Shown here: one piece after another, positions 35,646 to 44,176 of the stretch
Layout of the letters: each line of letters opens with the position of its first letter
Position numbering within the stretch: the stretch's first letter is position 1
Source: Bacteroidota bacterium
Lineage (GTDB): Bacteria; Bacteroidota; Ignavibacteria; Ignavibacteriales; Ignavibacteriaceae
DNA length: 64,000 nt
Direction of reading: 5' to 3'
Assembly (NCBI GenBank): GCA_021813585.1
Contig: JAKAJV010000022.1
Span: forward strand, 1-64,000
Notes under the pieces: generated by a model
What the model was told of the DNA's origin: nothing
Seen by the model: the letters and a program-made list of their open reading frames with translations, nothing else
Databases searched by the model: none
Translations under genes and position numbers: made by a program

Positions 35646-37512
35646 AGTACATAACGCCAAACTAATTTTGTGGATTATTACCGGGCTAGCGGCAGCCGTT
35701 GCGCTCAACCGGTATATTTTCGGTCTGGGTGTTACAACAAACCTAAACGACTCAACACCCTGGGGCTTTTGGATTGGCTTTGATGTAATGGGCGGAGTAG
35801 CGCTTGCAGCTGGCGGGTTTGTTATTACTTCAATCTTTTATATTATGAAGAGGGAAGAATTCCATTCTCTTGTAAAGCCGGCGGTATTAACTGCATTCCT
35901 CGGTTACCTTGCCGTTATTTTCGGATTGCTGGTAGATTTAGGCTTGCCGTGGAATATCTGGCACATGATAATTTATTGGAACCCTCATTCACCTCTGTTT
36001 GAAGTAGGCTGGTGCGTAATGCTTTACACTGCGGTTCTGATTTTGGAGTTCAGCCCGGTGCCGCTGGAGAAGTTTAGCAGGTACGCTAAAATAAGAAGCT
36101 TCCTTATGAAGTTCCGGTTTGTTTTTGTACTGCTCGGCATTATGCTTTCTACTTTGCATCAATCTTCGCTAGGCACTTTATTTTTGATTATGCCGTTTAA
36201 GCTTTATCCTCTCTGGTATTCGAACATTCTGCCGGTTCAATTTTTTATTTCGGCAGTATCGATCGGCTTAATGATGGTTGCTTTTGAGAGCCTGGTTTCT
36301 CACTGGCTTTATAGGCGCAAGCCGGAAACCGATCTGGTTGCCAAGCTTTGCAGGGCTGTTGTTTGGGTGCTGGCCTTGTACTTCTTAGTAAAGATGATTG
36401 ATATTATTGCCGAAGGTAAATTTGGTCTTATTTTTAACGGAACCTGGCAGAGCAATCTTTTTATTTTTGAAGTTCTGATCTCCACTATAATTCCATCGGC
36501 AATATTCTCCGCACCTAAGTTATGCAAGAACGTAAAAGCTCAGTGGATTGGTTCATTCATGGTAATTGCCGGCATGGTGCTAAACCGGTTGGATGTGGGC
36601 GGGTTAGTTATGCTCGGCGCTACCGGCGATTCATACACCCCGGCGTGGACGGAAATAATTATCAGTCTCGGAATTGTTTCTATTGCTGCATTGGTCTTTT
36701 TATTTGTTATCGAGAACTTCCATATCTGGGATATTCAACCAGAGGACCCGGAGGCGAATCCTCATGCCTTGCCGACATTCGATTATTCATCCAGAGCTTG
36801 GCTGGGCAACCCGAATGTTTCTTCAATTACAAAGCACTCGCTTGCATTTATAATAAGCTTTGCCGCCGGTATGGCATTAATGCCGGGTAATCATTTGTAC
36901 AGCAAGGGCATTGATAGTATTAAAGTAAGCCGGGCAACAGGGGTGGACACTTTATACATCAACGGCAACCGGGATGATCAGTACGTTAAATTCCCGCATC
37001 AGGCACACATTGAAAAGCTCGGCAAAGACAGTTGTAATTATTGTCATCACTTAAATCTCCCTGATGAAAAACTAAGCATGTGCTGGGAATGCCATTCTAG
37101 TATGTATGCTAAAGTAAATTTCTTTAGGCACGATTGGCATGCATCAGCAAAAGGAGCGAACCTAAGGTGCAATGATTGCCATAAGCCGGGTGAAGCACGG
37201 AGTGTCAAATCCGCAAAGAGTTGCACCTCTTGCCATCCTACTTATAATTTTGCTGATACAACCAATACTCACCTAAAGCATTATATCCTTTCTTATACGG
37301 ATGCAATGCACAATTTATGTGTCTCGTGCCATCTAATTGAATTGAAAAAACAGCTTGTTAAAGATAAGCCTAATCTTGCTCAATGTTCGACTTGTCATAA
37401 AGCGGGCCTTCACCAAATTATAACGGAAGATATAAATTGGAAAATTAAATTACCGCATTTTAATAATGTAATTCTTCCGAATGCTAAGCAGGTAGAAATG
37501 GAAATGAAATGA
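35638..37512 (+). CDS. HmcC/NrfD-like membrane protein fused to a hexaheme cytochrome c
   Basis: 624 residues. About residues 1-370 form the polytopic NrfD/PsrC/HmcC fold (quinone-reactive, ten helices or so). An extra helix near 400-420 (SLAFIISFAAGMALM) leads to a C-terminal domain with six CxxCH heme sites: CNYCH (466), CWECH, CNDCH, CTSCH, CVSCH and CSTCH. The extra helix would place the hemes in the periplasm, where cytochrome c is matured. In known Hmc the cytochrome is a separate protein (HmcA); here it appears fused. It would connect periplasmic electron donors to the quinone pool or cytoplasm. Confidence 0.85.
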   Translation: MNRVHNAKLILWIITGLAAAVALNRYIFGLGVTTNLNDSTPWGFWIGFDVMGGVALAAGGFVITSIFYIMKREEFHSLVKPAVLTAFLGYLAVIFGLLVDLGLPWNIWHMIIYWNPHSPLFEVGWCVMLYTAVLILEFSPVPLEKFSRYAKIRSFLMKFRFVFVLLGIMLSTLHQSSLGTLFLIMPFKLYPLWYSNILPVQFFISAVSIGLMMVAFESLVSHWLYRRKPETDLVAKLCRAVVWVLALYFLVKMIDIIAEGKFGLIFNGTWQSNLFIFEVLISTIIPSAIFSAPKLCKNVKAQWIGSFMVIAGMVLNRLDVGGLVMLGATGDSYTPAWTEIIISLGIVSIAALVFLFVIENFHIWDIQPEDPEANPHALPTFDYSSRAWLGNPNVSSITKHSLAFIISFAAGMALMPGNHLYSKGIDSIKVSRATGVDTLYINGNRDDQYVKFPHQAHIEKLGKDSCNYCHHLNLPDEKLSMCWECHSSMYAKVNFFRHDWHASAKGANLRCNDCHKPGEARSVKSAKSCTSCHPTYNFADTTNTHLKHYILSYTDAMHNLCVSCHLIELKKQLVKDKPNLAQCSTCHKAGLHQIITEDINWKIKLPHFNNVILPNAKQVEMEMK

Positions 37513-37515
37513 ATC

Positions 37516-37902
37516 ATGTCTTCAAAGAAAATATTAATAATAGACGATGAGCCTGATGTTGTTGCTTACTTAAAGGTTTTGTTGGAATCGAACGGATATA
37601 AATCGTACTCTGCTCGTGATATTAAAACTGCCTTGCAGTTGGTAAAAGAAATAAATCCAGACCTTATATGCTTGGATATTGTAATGCCTAACGAAACCGG
37701 AATATCGTTTTACATGAAGCTTCAACAGGAAAAGAAATTTAGAAAGATACCGGTTATAATTATCAGCGGAATTATTGAATCTGAAAAATTCGACTTTCAT
37801 TCTTATGTTAAAGATTCATCGATACCTGCACCAAAGTGTTATATGGAAAAACCGCTGGACATAAAAAAATTTATTCAAAATATTAAACGGCTGACTAATT
37901 AA
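37516..37902 (+). CDS. Receiver-only response regulator (first)
   Basis: 128 residues containing only a CheY-like receiver: acidic pocket DDEPD, phospho-acceptor D in LICLDIVMPNE (about 54), conserved S/T region IISGI and K in MEKPLD. No DNA-binding domain. It begins 3 bases after the cytochrome fusion and 5 before the kinase. Hmc operons of Desulfovibrio carry a response regulator (Rrf1), which offers a precedent. It probably signals by protein contact. Confidence 0.9.
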   Translation: MSSKKILIIDDEPDVVAYLKVLLESNGYKSYSARDIKTALQLVKEINPDLICLDIVMPNETGISFYMKLQQEKKFRKIPVIIISGIIESEKFDFHSYVKDSSIPAPKCYMEKPLDIKKFIQNIKRLTN

Positions 37903-37906
37903 AAAA

Positions 37907-39007
37907 ATGGCACAGTTTAACAACCGTTGGCAGAAGGAATATGAGACTCTATTTGACAGAGTTCCCTGTTATGTTACTGTTATCGATAAGAATTTTAAAA
38001 TAGTAAGAGCCAATGACGCTTTTCGCGATAGTTTCGGCGATGCATTGAAACATCATTGCTATAAAATTTACAAACGAAACGACAGAAAATGCTATAATTG
38101 TCCGGCGGAAAAAACTTTTAAGGACGGAAAAGTTCACCGCTCAAACCAGCAGGGAATAGGCAAGCATAATGAAAAGATTTTTTATGCGGTTTCTACATCG
38201 GCACTTATTAAGGATGCAAAAAATATTAATTACGTAATCGAAATCTCCAGCGATATTACAGCGATGAAAAAACTGGAGGAAAAGGTAATTGAAGCTAAAA
38301 GACTAAGCGCTGTTGGGCAAACCGTTGCCGGTCTAGCGCACAGCATAAAAAATATTTTGATGGGCCTTGAGGGGGGGAAATACATTGTCAGTCTCGGCTT
38401 AAAGAAAAACGACCAAGCAATGATAAATCAAGGCTGGGAAATGCTTGAGAGAAATTTTGATAAAACCACTTCGCTTGTTAAGGACTTTCTCAGCTTTTCC
38501 AAGGGCAGAATTCCCGAACTGGAAATGGTAAGCCCCGGTGATCTTGTCTTGGAAATTGTAGATTTATACAAAGACGTTGCAGCACAATCTGGAATAGAAC
38601 TGGCTGCGGAGATTGACGAAAAGATAAAGCAGGTACCGTTAGACAAAGCAGGAATTCACACTTGTTTAACAAACCTCGTTTCAAATGCAATTGATGCATG
38701 CTTGATGTCGGTACAAAAAGGCAACATGGTAACAATTAAATTGTCCGAGAAGAAAAGTAAACTTATCTTTGAAGTACATGACAACGGCAGCGGCATCGAT
38801 TATGAGATTAAGAAAAAAATATTCACTACATTTTTTACAACCAAAGGCGGAGGCGGTACCGGGCTTGGTTTGCTTACTACAAGAAAGATTGTTGAAGAAC
38901 ATGGCGGTAAAATAACCGTTGAATCGAAAAGAGGTAAAGGAGCCGTTTTTAGAATAGAATTACTACCGGCAAGACTGATGGCATTGTATAAAGAATCCAA
39001 GAAATAA
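37907..39007 (+). CDS. PAS-domain sensor histidine kinase
   Basis: 366 residues, no membrane helix. PAS domain (about 1-125) with a cysteine group HHCYKIYKRNDRKCYNCPAE; short coiled coil; phospho-acceptor helix with GLAHSIKNILMGLEGG (His about 145); ATPase domain with LVSNAIDAC (N box), DNGSGID and GTGLGLLTT. The PAS cysteines could hold a cofactor or sense redox state. It is encoded inside the redox-complex operon with receiver-only partners on both sides, so it likely senses the state of the complex or its carriers in the cytoplasm. Confidence 0.9.
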   Translation: MAQFNNRWQKEYETLFDRVPCYVTVIDKNFKIVRANDAFRDSFGDALKHHCYKIYKRNDRKCYNCPAEKTFKDGKVHRSNQQGIGKHNEKIFYAVSTSALIKDAKNINYVIEISSDITAMKKLEEKVIEAKRLSAVGQTVAGLAHSIKNILMGLEGGKYIVSLGLKKNDQAMINQGWEMLERNFDKTTSLVKDFLSFSKGRIPELEMVSPGDLVLEIVDLYKDVAAQSGIELAAEIDEKIKQVPLDKAGIHTCLTNLVSNAIDACLMSVQKGNMVTIKLSEKKSKLIFEVHDNGSGIDYEIKKKIFTTFFTTKGGGGTGLGLLTTRKIVEEHGGKITVESKRGKGAVFRIELLPARLMALYKESKK

Positions 39008-39027
39008 TAATTTTAAAGGAGCTAAAC

Positions 39028-39552
39028 ATGCCTGAGACATCAAAAAAGAAAATTCTCGTCGTTGATGATGAGCAGGATATTAGAAATTTTTTATCTGCTG
39101 CGCTTAATGAAGCGGGATTTGACGTTGCATTAGCATCTGACGGAGACGACGCTTTGGAAAAAATTAAAAAGCAAATCCCCGATTTAATATCTCTAGATCT
39201 TGTAATGCCGCATAAATCCGGCGCAAGATTGTACCATGAATTACTAAAACATAAGGCTTGGTCCAAAATTCCGGTTATTATTGTTACCGGGCATGCTAGA
39301 GATGAATTCGGCAAATCGGATTTGAAAGATTTAACTATGTCCGGGCCGGGGCTTTACCTGGAGAAGCCTGTTAAGCCGGATAACTATATTGCCGCTGTTA
39401 AAAATATTTTAAAAATGGATACGACGGAAGAAGAAAAGAAGACGGCTGAAATGATCCGGCTTCAGAATGAATTAAAAAATATTATAGACGGCGCCGATAA
39501 TGAAACTTTAAAGAAACTTAAAGAAGAATTAACCGGTAAAAAAAATAGGTAG
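39028..39552 (+). CDS. Receiver-only response regulator with helical tail (second)
   Basis: 174 residues. CheY-like receiver (about 1-130; DDEQD, D in LISLDLVMPHK, K in LEKPVKPD) followed by a charged helical tail of about 40 residues (TEEEKKTAEMIRLQNELKN...). No DNA-binding motif. It sits between the kinase and the DsrM-like gene. The tail may mediate dimerisation or docking. Confidence 0.88.
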   Translation: MPETSKKKILVVDDEQDIRNFLSAALNEAGFDVALASDGDDALEKIKKQIPDLISLDLVMPHKSGARLYHELLKHKAWSKIPVIIVTGHARDEFGKSDLKDLTMSGPGLYLEKPVKPDNYIAAVKNILKMDTTEEEKKTAEMIRLQNELKNIIDGADNETLKKLKEELTGKKNR

Positions 39553-39582
39553 CGGCTATAATCTTTATAATAAGGAGAAATA

Positions 39583-40521
39583 ATGATGATAATACTTTAT
39601 CTATTTGCTTATTTTTCTATACTGACTTTTTGTGGCCTGGTTATAAAAAGAATACTTAAATACAAAAATATGCCCGTACATCTAAGATGGGAATTATACC
39701 CTGTGGCTCACGAGCCGTTTAGAAATAAGTATGGCGGTTCCTATTACGAAGAGGTTGAATGGTGGAATAAAAAAAATAAAAAAGATCACCTGGCCGAGTT
39801 TTGGGTGATGTTTGAAGAGATATTCTTATTAAAGGGAGTATATGTTCATAATAAAAAATTGTGGCTTTTCAGCTTTCCGTTCCATCTTGGGTTGTATTTA
39901 ATATCTGCTACCGCAATTATTATTACATGTTCAGCTGTTTTAGATTTAAGCTCTATCATCAGTATATTGAATGCACAAAATATCTTTGGGAAAATTATTT
40001 TATATCTTACCAAAGTAACCGCATATTCGGGGCTTGCTTTAACATTCATCGGCGGCATAGGGTTGCTGATAAAAAGACTTTCGGAAAAAAAATACAAGTT
40101 CTATAATACACCGCTGGACATTATCAACTTGCTCTTTATTTTAATACTAACAATTAGCATTTCCGCTACTCTTATTTTTTCCAATTCTTCCTTTACCTTA
40201 AGCGAAGAATTTGTTAAAAATCTTTTTTCGTTTAACTTCGCTGCAATTTCCAACAAGTTATTTATCATTCATATAGTTCTTATTTCTATATTCCTTTTAT
40301 ATTTCCCTTTAACTAAGATGATGCACCTATTTGCAAAATATTTTACATACCATAATGTAAGGTGGGAAGACGAGCCCAATTATAAAGGCGGGAAACTTGA
40401 AAGAAGAATTAAAGAAGCCTTAAACTTTGACATTGGCTGGTCTGCGCCTCATGTAAGAACCGGAAAGACATGGGCAGAGGCAGCCACCACATTACCACCG
40501 GAGATGAAAAATGTCGAATAA
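39583..40521 (+). CDS. DsrM/TmcC-like membrane cytochrome b subunit
   Basis: 312 residues with about five or six membrane helices and heme-ligand-like histidines (FPFHLGLYL, IIHIVLIS, LTKMMHLFAKYF). The same fold as DsrM (53072-54082), which is longer at the N terminus of its core. It overlaps the DsrK-like gene by 11 bases, giving a tight MK pair. In sulfate reducers the equivalent pair in the Tmc complex is TmcC-TmcB, next to a kinase and regulators as here. Expected to exchange electrons with menaquinone. Confidence 0.78.
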   Translation: MMIILYLFAYFSILTFCGLVIKRILKYKNMPVHLRWELYPVAHEPFRNKYGGSYYEEVEWWNKKNKKDHLAEFWVMFEEIFLLKGVYVHNKKLWLFSFPFHLGLYLISATAIIITCSAVLDLSSIISILNAQNIFGKIILYLTKVTAYSGLALTFIGGIGLLIKRLSEKKYKFYNTPLDIINLLFILILTISISATLIFSNSSFTLSEEFVKNLFSFNFAAISNKLFIIHIVLISIFLLYFPLTKMMHLFAKYFTYHNVRWEDEPNYKGGKLERRIKEALNFDIGWSAPHVRTGKTWAEAATTLPPEMKNVE

Positions 40522-42151
40522 TAAAAATATGCGGGAAACAAGATATAGCCCGGGAATAAATTCAATTAAAGAATTTGCCGAAGCTGATGAGAGGCTAGCT
40601 GCGCTGGACCCGGAAAAATATTTAAAGCTTCCTTACCCTTATGATGATTGGGTTGATCCTCCTATTAAAGAGCTAACCGACGAACAGAAGAACAGGCTGG
40701 AACATTCGCTCGACGGCTTATCGGCTGTTTCAATCCCCAAGCCGGAAACTTCGAAAGATAAAGAAGAACTCGTTGCAAAATTTCTTGCCGGCTTAAAAAA
40801 ATTATTCAGTAAAGAAAATAATTGGACGTTCGTTCAGCCGTTTACACTTTCAATGGAAAATTGTATGAAGTGCCAAACTTGTTCGGATGAGTGCCCTATC
40901 TACATCTCTAGCGGAAAGGAAGAAATTTACCGGCCGATGTTCCGCGGGGAAATATTAAGAAGAATAATTGATAAATACCTTAAGCCCGGCGGCAAGTTCT
41001 TTCAGAAATTAACCGGCTCTGAATTTGAACTAAACTGGGAAACTGTGGCTAGACTTGCAGAGCTTTCTTACCGGTGTACACTTTGCAGGCGCTGTGCACA
41101 GGCCTGTCCTATTGGAATAGATAATGCCCTAATTACGCGCGAGATTAGAGTGCTTTTTAGTGAAGAGCTGGGAATTGCTCCTGCCGAACTGCATTCCGCC
41201 GGCACAGTTAAGCAACTTAAAACCGGTTCCTCTACCGGTACTAATCCTACTGCAATGCGCGATATTGTTGAGTTCATAGAGGAAGATTTAAAGGATTTGT
41301 ATGATGTAGATATTAAGCTGCCGGTTGATAAGGAAGGAGCGGAAATTCTACTCCTTCATAATTTCGGCGAGTATCTTTCATGGCCGGAAAATATTATGGC
41401 TTTTGCTATTATTTTTGAGAAGGCAGGGATCAACTGGACTTTGTCTTCAGAGATGGGCGCATACGACTCGGTGAATTACGGCCTGTTCTACGATGACGTG
41501 CAATTTGCCCGGGTAGCACTCGATCATGTTGCAAAGGCTAAAAAGCTAGGAGTAAAAAAGCTTGTGGTAAGCGAATGCGGTCATGCTCATAAATCGCTAA
41601 TACCTATTGCCGATCGAATATTGGTAGACGATAATATTATTTTCAGGGAAAGTGTTTTCCCCCTTCTTGAAGAAATAGTATTTAACGGCAAAATAAAATT
41701 TAATCCGAAAAAAAACGACTTCCCCGTTACTTTGCACGACCCTTGCAACATTGTAAGAGCGATGGGAATTGTAGAGCCGCAGAGAAGAATCCTTCGCAAA
41801 CTGTGTCCGCAGTTTATCGAAATGGAACCTCACGGCGTAAACAACTATTGCTGCGGCGGCGGAAGCGGCTTTGCTATCTTTCAAGGAAAAAACTTTCCCG
41901 AATGGAGAAATAAAATTTCATTCAGAATGAAATTCAAACAAACATTGGAAGCTTTTAAGGATAATATTGATCCTTCAATTAAAAAATATGTTTGCGCGCC
42001 TTGCTCTAATTGTAAAGGAGCTTTTAGGGACGGCTTAACATATTATAACGCTTTTGAAAAATGTGGAATTATTTACGGCGGCCTAGTTGAACTTATTGTG
42101 AATGCAATGGAAGATATGGAAAAGCCATTCATCCAATGGGAGCTTAAATAG
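40511..42151 (+). CDS. DsrK/TmcB-like iron-sulfur protein with CCG domains
   Basis: 546 residues, cytoplasmic. After a 100-residue N-terminal extension come two ferredoxin motifs, CMKCQTCSDECPIY and CTLCRRCAQACPIGID, then CCG domains with SECGHAHKSL, DPCNIVRAMG, YCCGGGSGF and APCSNCKGAF. It is a paralogue of DsrK (54269) and of the HmcF-like protein (32678). The catalytic [4Fe-4S] site suggests a thiol/disulfide substrate such as DsrC, but the true partner is unknown. Confidence 0.82.
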   Translation: MSNNKNMRETRYSPGINSIKEFAEADERLAALDPEKYLKLPYPYDDWVDPPIKELTDEQKNRLEHSLDGLSAVSIPKPETSKDKEELVAKFLAGLKKLFSKENNWTFVQPFTLSMENCMKCQTCSDECPIYISSGKEEIYRPMFRGEILRRIIDKYLKPGGKFFQKLTGSEFELNWETVARLAELSYRCTLCRRCAQACPIGIDNALITREIRVLFSEELGIAPAELHSAGTVKQLKTGSSTGTNPTAMRDIVEFIEEDLKDLYDVDIKLPVDKEGAEILLLHNFGEYLSWPENIMAFAIIFEKAGINWTLSSEMGAYDSVNYGLFYDDVQFARVALDHVAKAKKLGVKKLVVSECGHAHKSLIPIADRILVDDNIIFRESVFPLLEEIVFNGKIKFNPKKNDFPVTLHDPCNIVRAMGIVEPQRRILRKLCPQFIEMEPHGVNNYCCGGGSGFAIFQGKNFPEWRNKISFRMKFKQTLEAFKDNIDPSIKKYVCAPCSNCKGAFRDGLTYYNAFEKCGIIYGGLVELIVNAMEDMEKPFIQWELK

Positions 42152-42170
42152 AAAAACCGGGAGTGAAGAA

Positions 42171-42554
42171 ATGAAAAATCAAAAAAAGATTTTAATTATT
42201 GATGACGAAAAAGACGTGGTAGCTTATCTTTCCGCTTTCTTCGCAGATAATGGTTTCCTTGTTATCTCTGCTTCTAACGGAATGGAAGGTATTCAAAAAG
42301 CCATTACAGAGAAACCTGATATTATTACTCTGGATATTTCTATGCCGAAGGAATCAGGTGTTAAAGCGCTGCGCCAATTACAAAATGATAACCTGACAAA
42401 AGATATTCCAGTTATAATTATTACAGGGCTAGCCTCGGACTTTAAGCGATTTATAGGATCGCGAAAGCAAGTTAAGATGCCGGAGGGTTATTTCGAAAAG
42501 CCTGTAGATAGAAACTTGCTTCTAGTAAAGGTAAAAGAACTGCTGCGTATCTAA
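42171..42554 (+). CDS. Receiver-only response regulator (third)
   Basis: 127 residues with a bare CheY-like receiver: DDEKD, D in IITLDISMPKE, T in IIITGL, K in FEKPVD. Closest in the window to the first receiver (37516). ATG at 42171 follows GGGAGTGAAG; an upstream in-frame ATG at 42102 lies inside the DsrK-like gene. Last gene of the operon. Confidence 0.9.
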   Translation: MKNQKKILIIDDEKDVVAYLSAFFADNGFLVISASNGMEGIQKAITEKPDIITLDISMPKESGVKALRQLQNDNLTKDIPVIIITGLASDFKRFIGSRKQVKMPEGYFEKPVDRNLLLVKVKELLRI

Positions 42555-42891
42555 TTGCGTTAAGCTGAAGCGGCTAGAATTAAATACAATCATTTACTCG
42601 AGCAAAGCATCTTAAAATAAAAAGTTTTTCATTTTCGGAAATGCGTGTTAATTTTTTATGCAGTAGATAAACTTAAAAACAGTCACTTGCTTTTCCTTCC
42701 GAACTTTTTCTGAGTAATTCCAAATCAGATCAAACCTTTCTTAAATAGTAAATCTCTCAAATAAGGCAATAAGATTTTCAATAGTGATAATTTTTTACTC
42801 CGGCTATAATAAATAGCGGCAATTAAATGTGTTTTTACTGGTATAAAAATTGTCTTTTCGGGAAAATAATTGCATGGACTGAAAAAGATTT
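42555..42891. other. Intergenic region between the redox operon and the transposase-derived gene
   Basis: 337 AT-rich bases without a coding frame. Only a small hairpin GCTAT-AATAA-ATAGC (about 42804-42818) is visible. No terminal inverted repeats are seen that would frame the next gene as an insertion sequence. Confidence 0.4.
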
Positions 42892-44028
42892 ATGATATGT
42901 CAGATCAGTCAGCCTAGTATAAATCCAAGTATAACTTCCGGTATAACATGCCCGTTTTGCAATAGCTCCAGGATAATAAAGCACGGCAAAACTACGGCGG
43001 ATATACAGCGTTTTAGATGTATGTTCTGCCAGAGGACTTGGGTCCAGAATAAAATCCCGAAGCAGTCGCCGGATATAGGTGCACTAACAGAGGCTTATCT
43101 TAGCGGCTATTCCTACAGAGACCTTCGCTCAATCTACCACAGTTCACCCACAAGGATAAATCAGAAAATAAGAGAATATTTACTCGGCTGCTCATCATGG
43201 GAAGATTACCTGGATGCATGCACGCCTAAGCACGAAGCCCGTTTGATACATCTTGTGGGTAAAAAATTTAAATGCAACCTTGGCAGCAATAAAGAGCACC
43301 TAATGTTCTTAGCTTTGGCAATAGATGCGCTTTCAACGGTAGTGCTCGGTTATGAGCTGGCTGAGGCTGAATCTACGGATGTTTGGATTACCCTGCTAGA
43401 TAGAATGAACTGCAGGGGGTTTGTATGCCCTACGTTTATGTCTTACGGCTTCAAAACAGTTGATGAAGCCTTGAAAGTTGTCTTTCCATATGCAACTACT
43501 TTTAATAATTTTACCAGAGCCTGTTACGATAAGCAGCTGAAAAATGAAATATACTTTTCGCCGGATATAAAAAAATTAATTATGGAAGCGATTAACGCGT
43601 ATAAAATAAATGAATCCAACCGGCTTGCGAATTACCTGGTGATATTTAAAGACAAGCGCATGAAACAGATTGTACTGGATTCCAAAGATTATTTCATCAA
43701 CCGGCTGCAGGACAGAATAAGTAAAAAGCCGACAATCCGCTTCGAGGGTCTTTTAAACGCTTTCCAAACAAGGTTCGAAAAGTTTCATATGATTAAATAC
43801 GATCCTCTGCCCATTATAAACGGATGGATCGCCTGGTGGATGCTGGTGCCGCTGCAAATCGGCTTCAGCAGGCTTTCGCTGTATCTGCAATGCCCGTGTC
43901 AAACTCATTTCAAAAACTTTAACTGCGGCACTCTGCCGGTTCCTTTAAACCTTCCTATTAACAGCGCAGAGATGAGAACTTTTATAGTCGAGCTTGCGGT
44001 CAGATCGATTCATATTCCCATAAAATAA
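42892..44028 (+). CDS. Transposase-derived protein with IS1-type zinc ribbon
   Basis: 378 residues. An N-terminal zinc ribbon (CPFCNSSRIIKHGKT...RCMFCQRTW) and helix-turn-helix (LTEAYLSGYSYRDLRSIY) resemble InsA-type IS proteins. The central part keeps an RNase H-like layout: D in FLALAIDALS fits the first catalytic Asp, but the second position reads FMSYGFKTV where SDG would be expected. It has no obvious terminal repeats. This suggests a domesticated, inactive transposase kept for DNA binding, or a decaying insertion sequence. It lies between the Hmc/Tmc-like operon and yeiH-dsrAB. Confidence 0.6.
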   Translation: MICQISQPSINPSITSGITCPFCNSSRIIKHGKTTADIQRFRCMFCQRTWVQNKIPKQSPDIGALTEAYLSGYSYRDLRSIYHSSPTRINQKIREYLLGCSSWEDYLDACTPKHEARLIHLVGKKFKCNLGSNKEHLMFLALAIDALSTVVLGYELAEAESTDVWITLLDRMNCRGFVCPTFMSYGFKTVDEALKVVFPYATTFNNFTRACYDKQLKNEIYFSPDIKKLIMEAINAYKINESNRLANYLVIFKDKRMKQIVLDSKDYFINRLQDRISKKPTIRFEGLLNAFQTRFEKFHMIKYDPLPIINGWIAWWMLVPLQIGFSRLSLYLQCPCQTHFKNFNCGTLPVPLNLPINSAEMRTFIVELAVRSIHIPIK

Positions 44029-44176
44029 AAAAAATTTCCGGCTTAAATCCGCCTTCCTCTTAATGCATTCTTAATGCAACACAAAGATTACAAAACCCAA
44101 TTTCATATTGTTTTTACTTTAGTGCTTCTTTAAGTTCGTTCAGAATTTCGATTTAGATTTTTTACAGAGCAGTACA

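Noticed and set aside
36522-36890. Plus-strand frame of 122 codons inside the NrfD-cytochrome fusion
   Set aside because: Out-of-phase reading of a conserved membrane domain.
42892-44028. Active insertion sequence
   Set aside because: No terminal inverted repeats or target duplications were seen and the second catalytic acid is missing.
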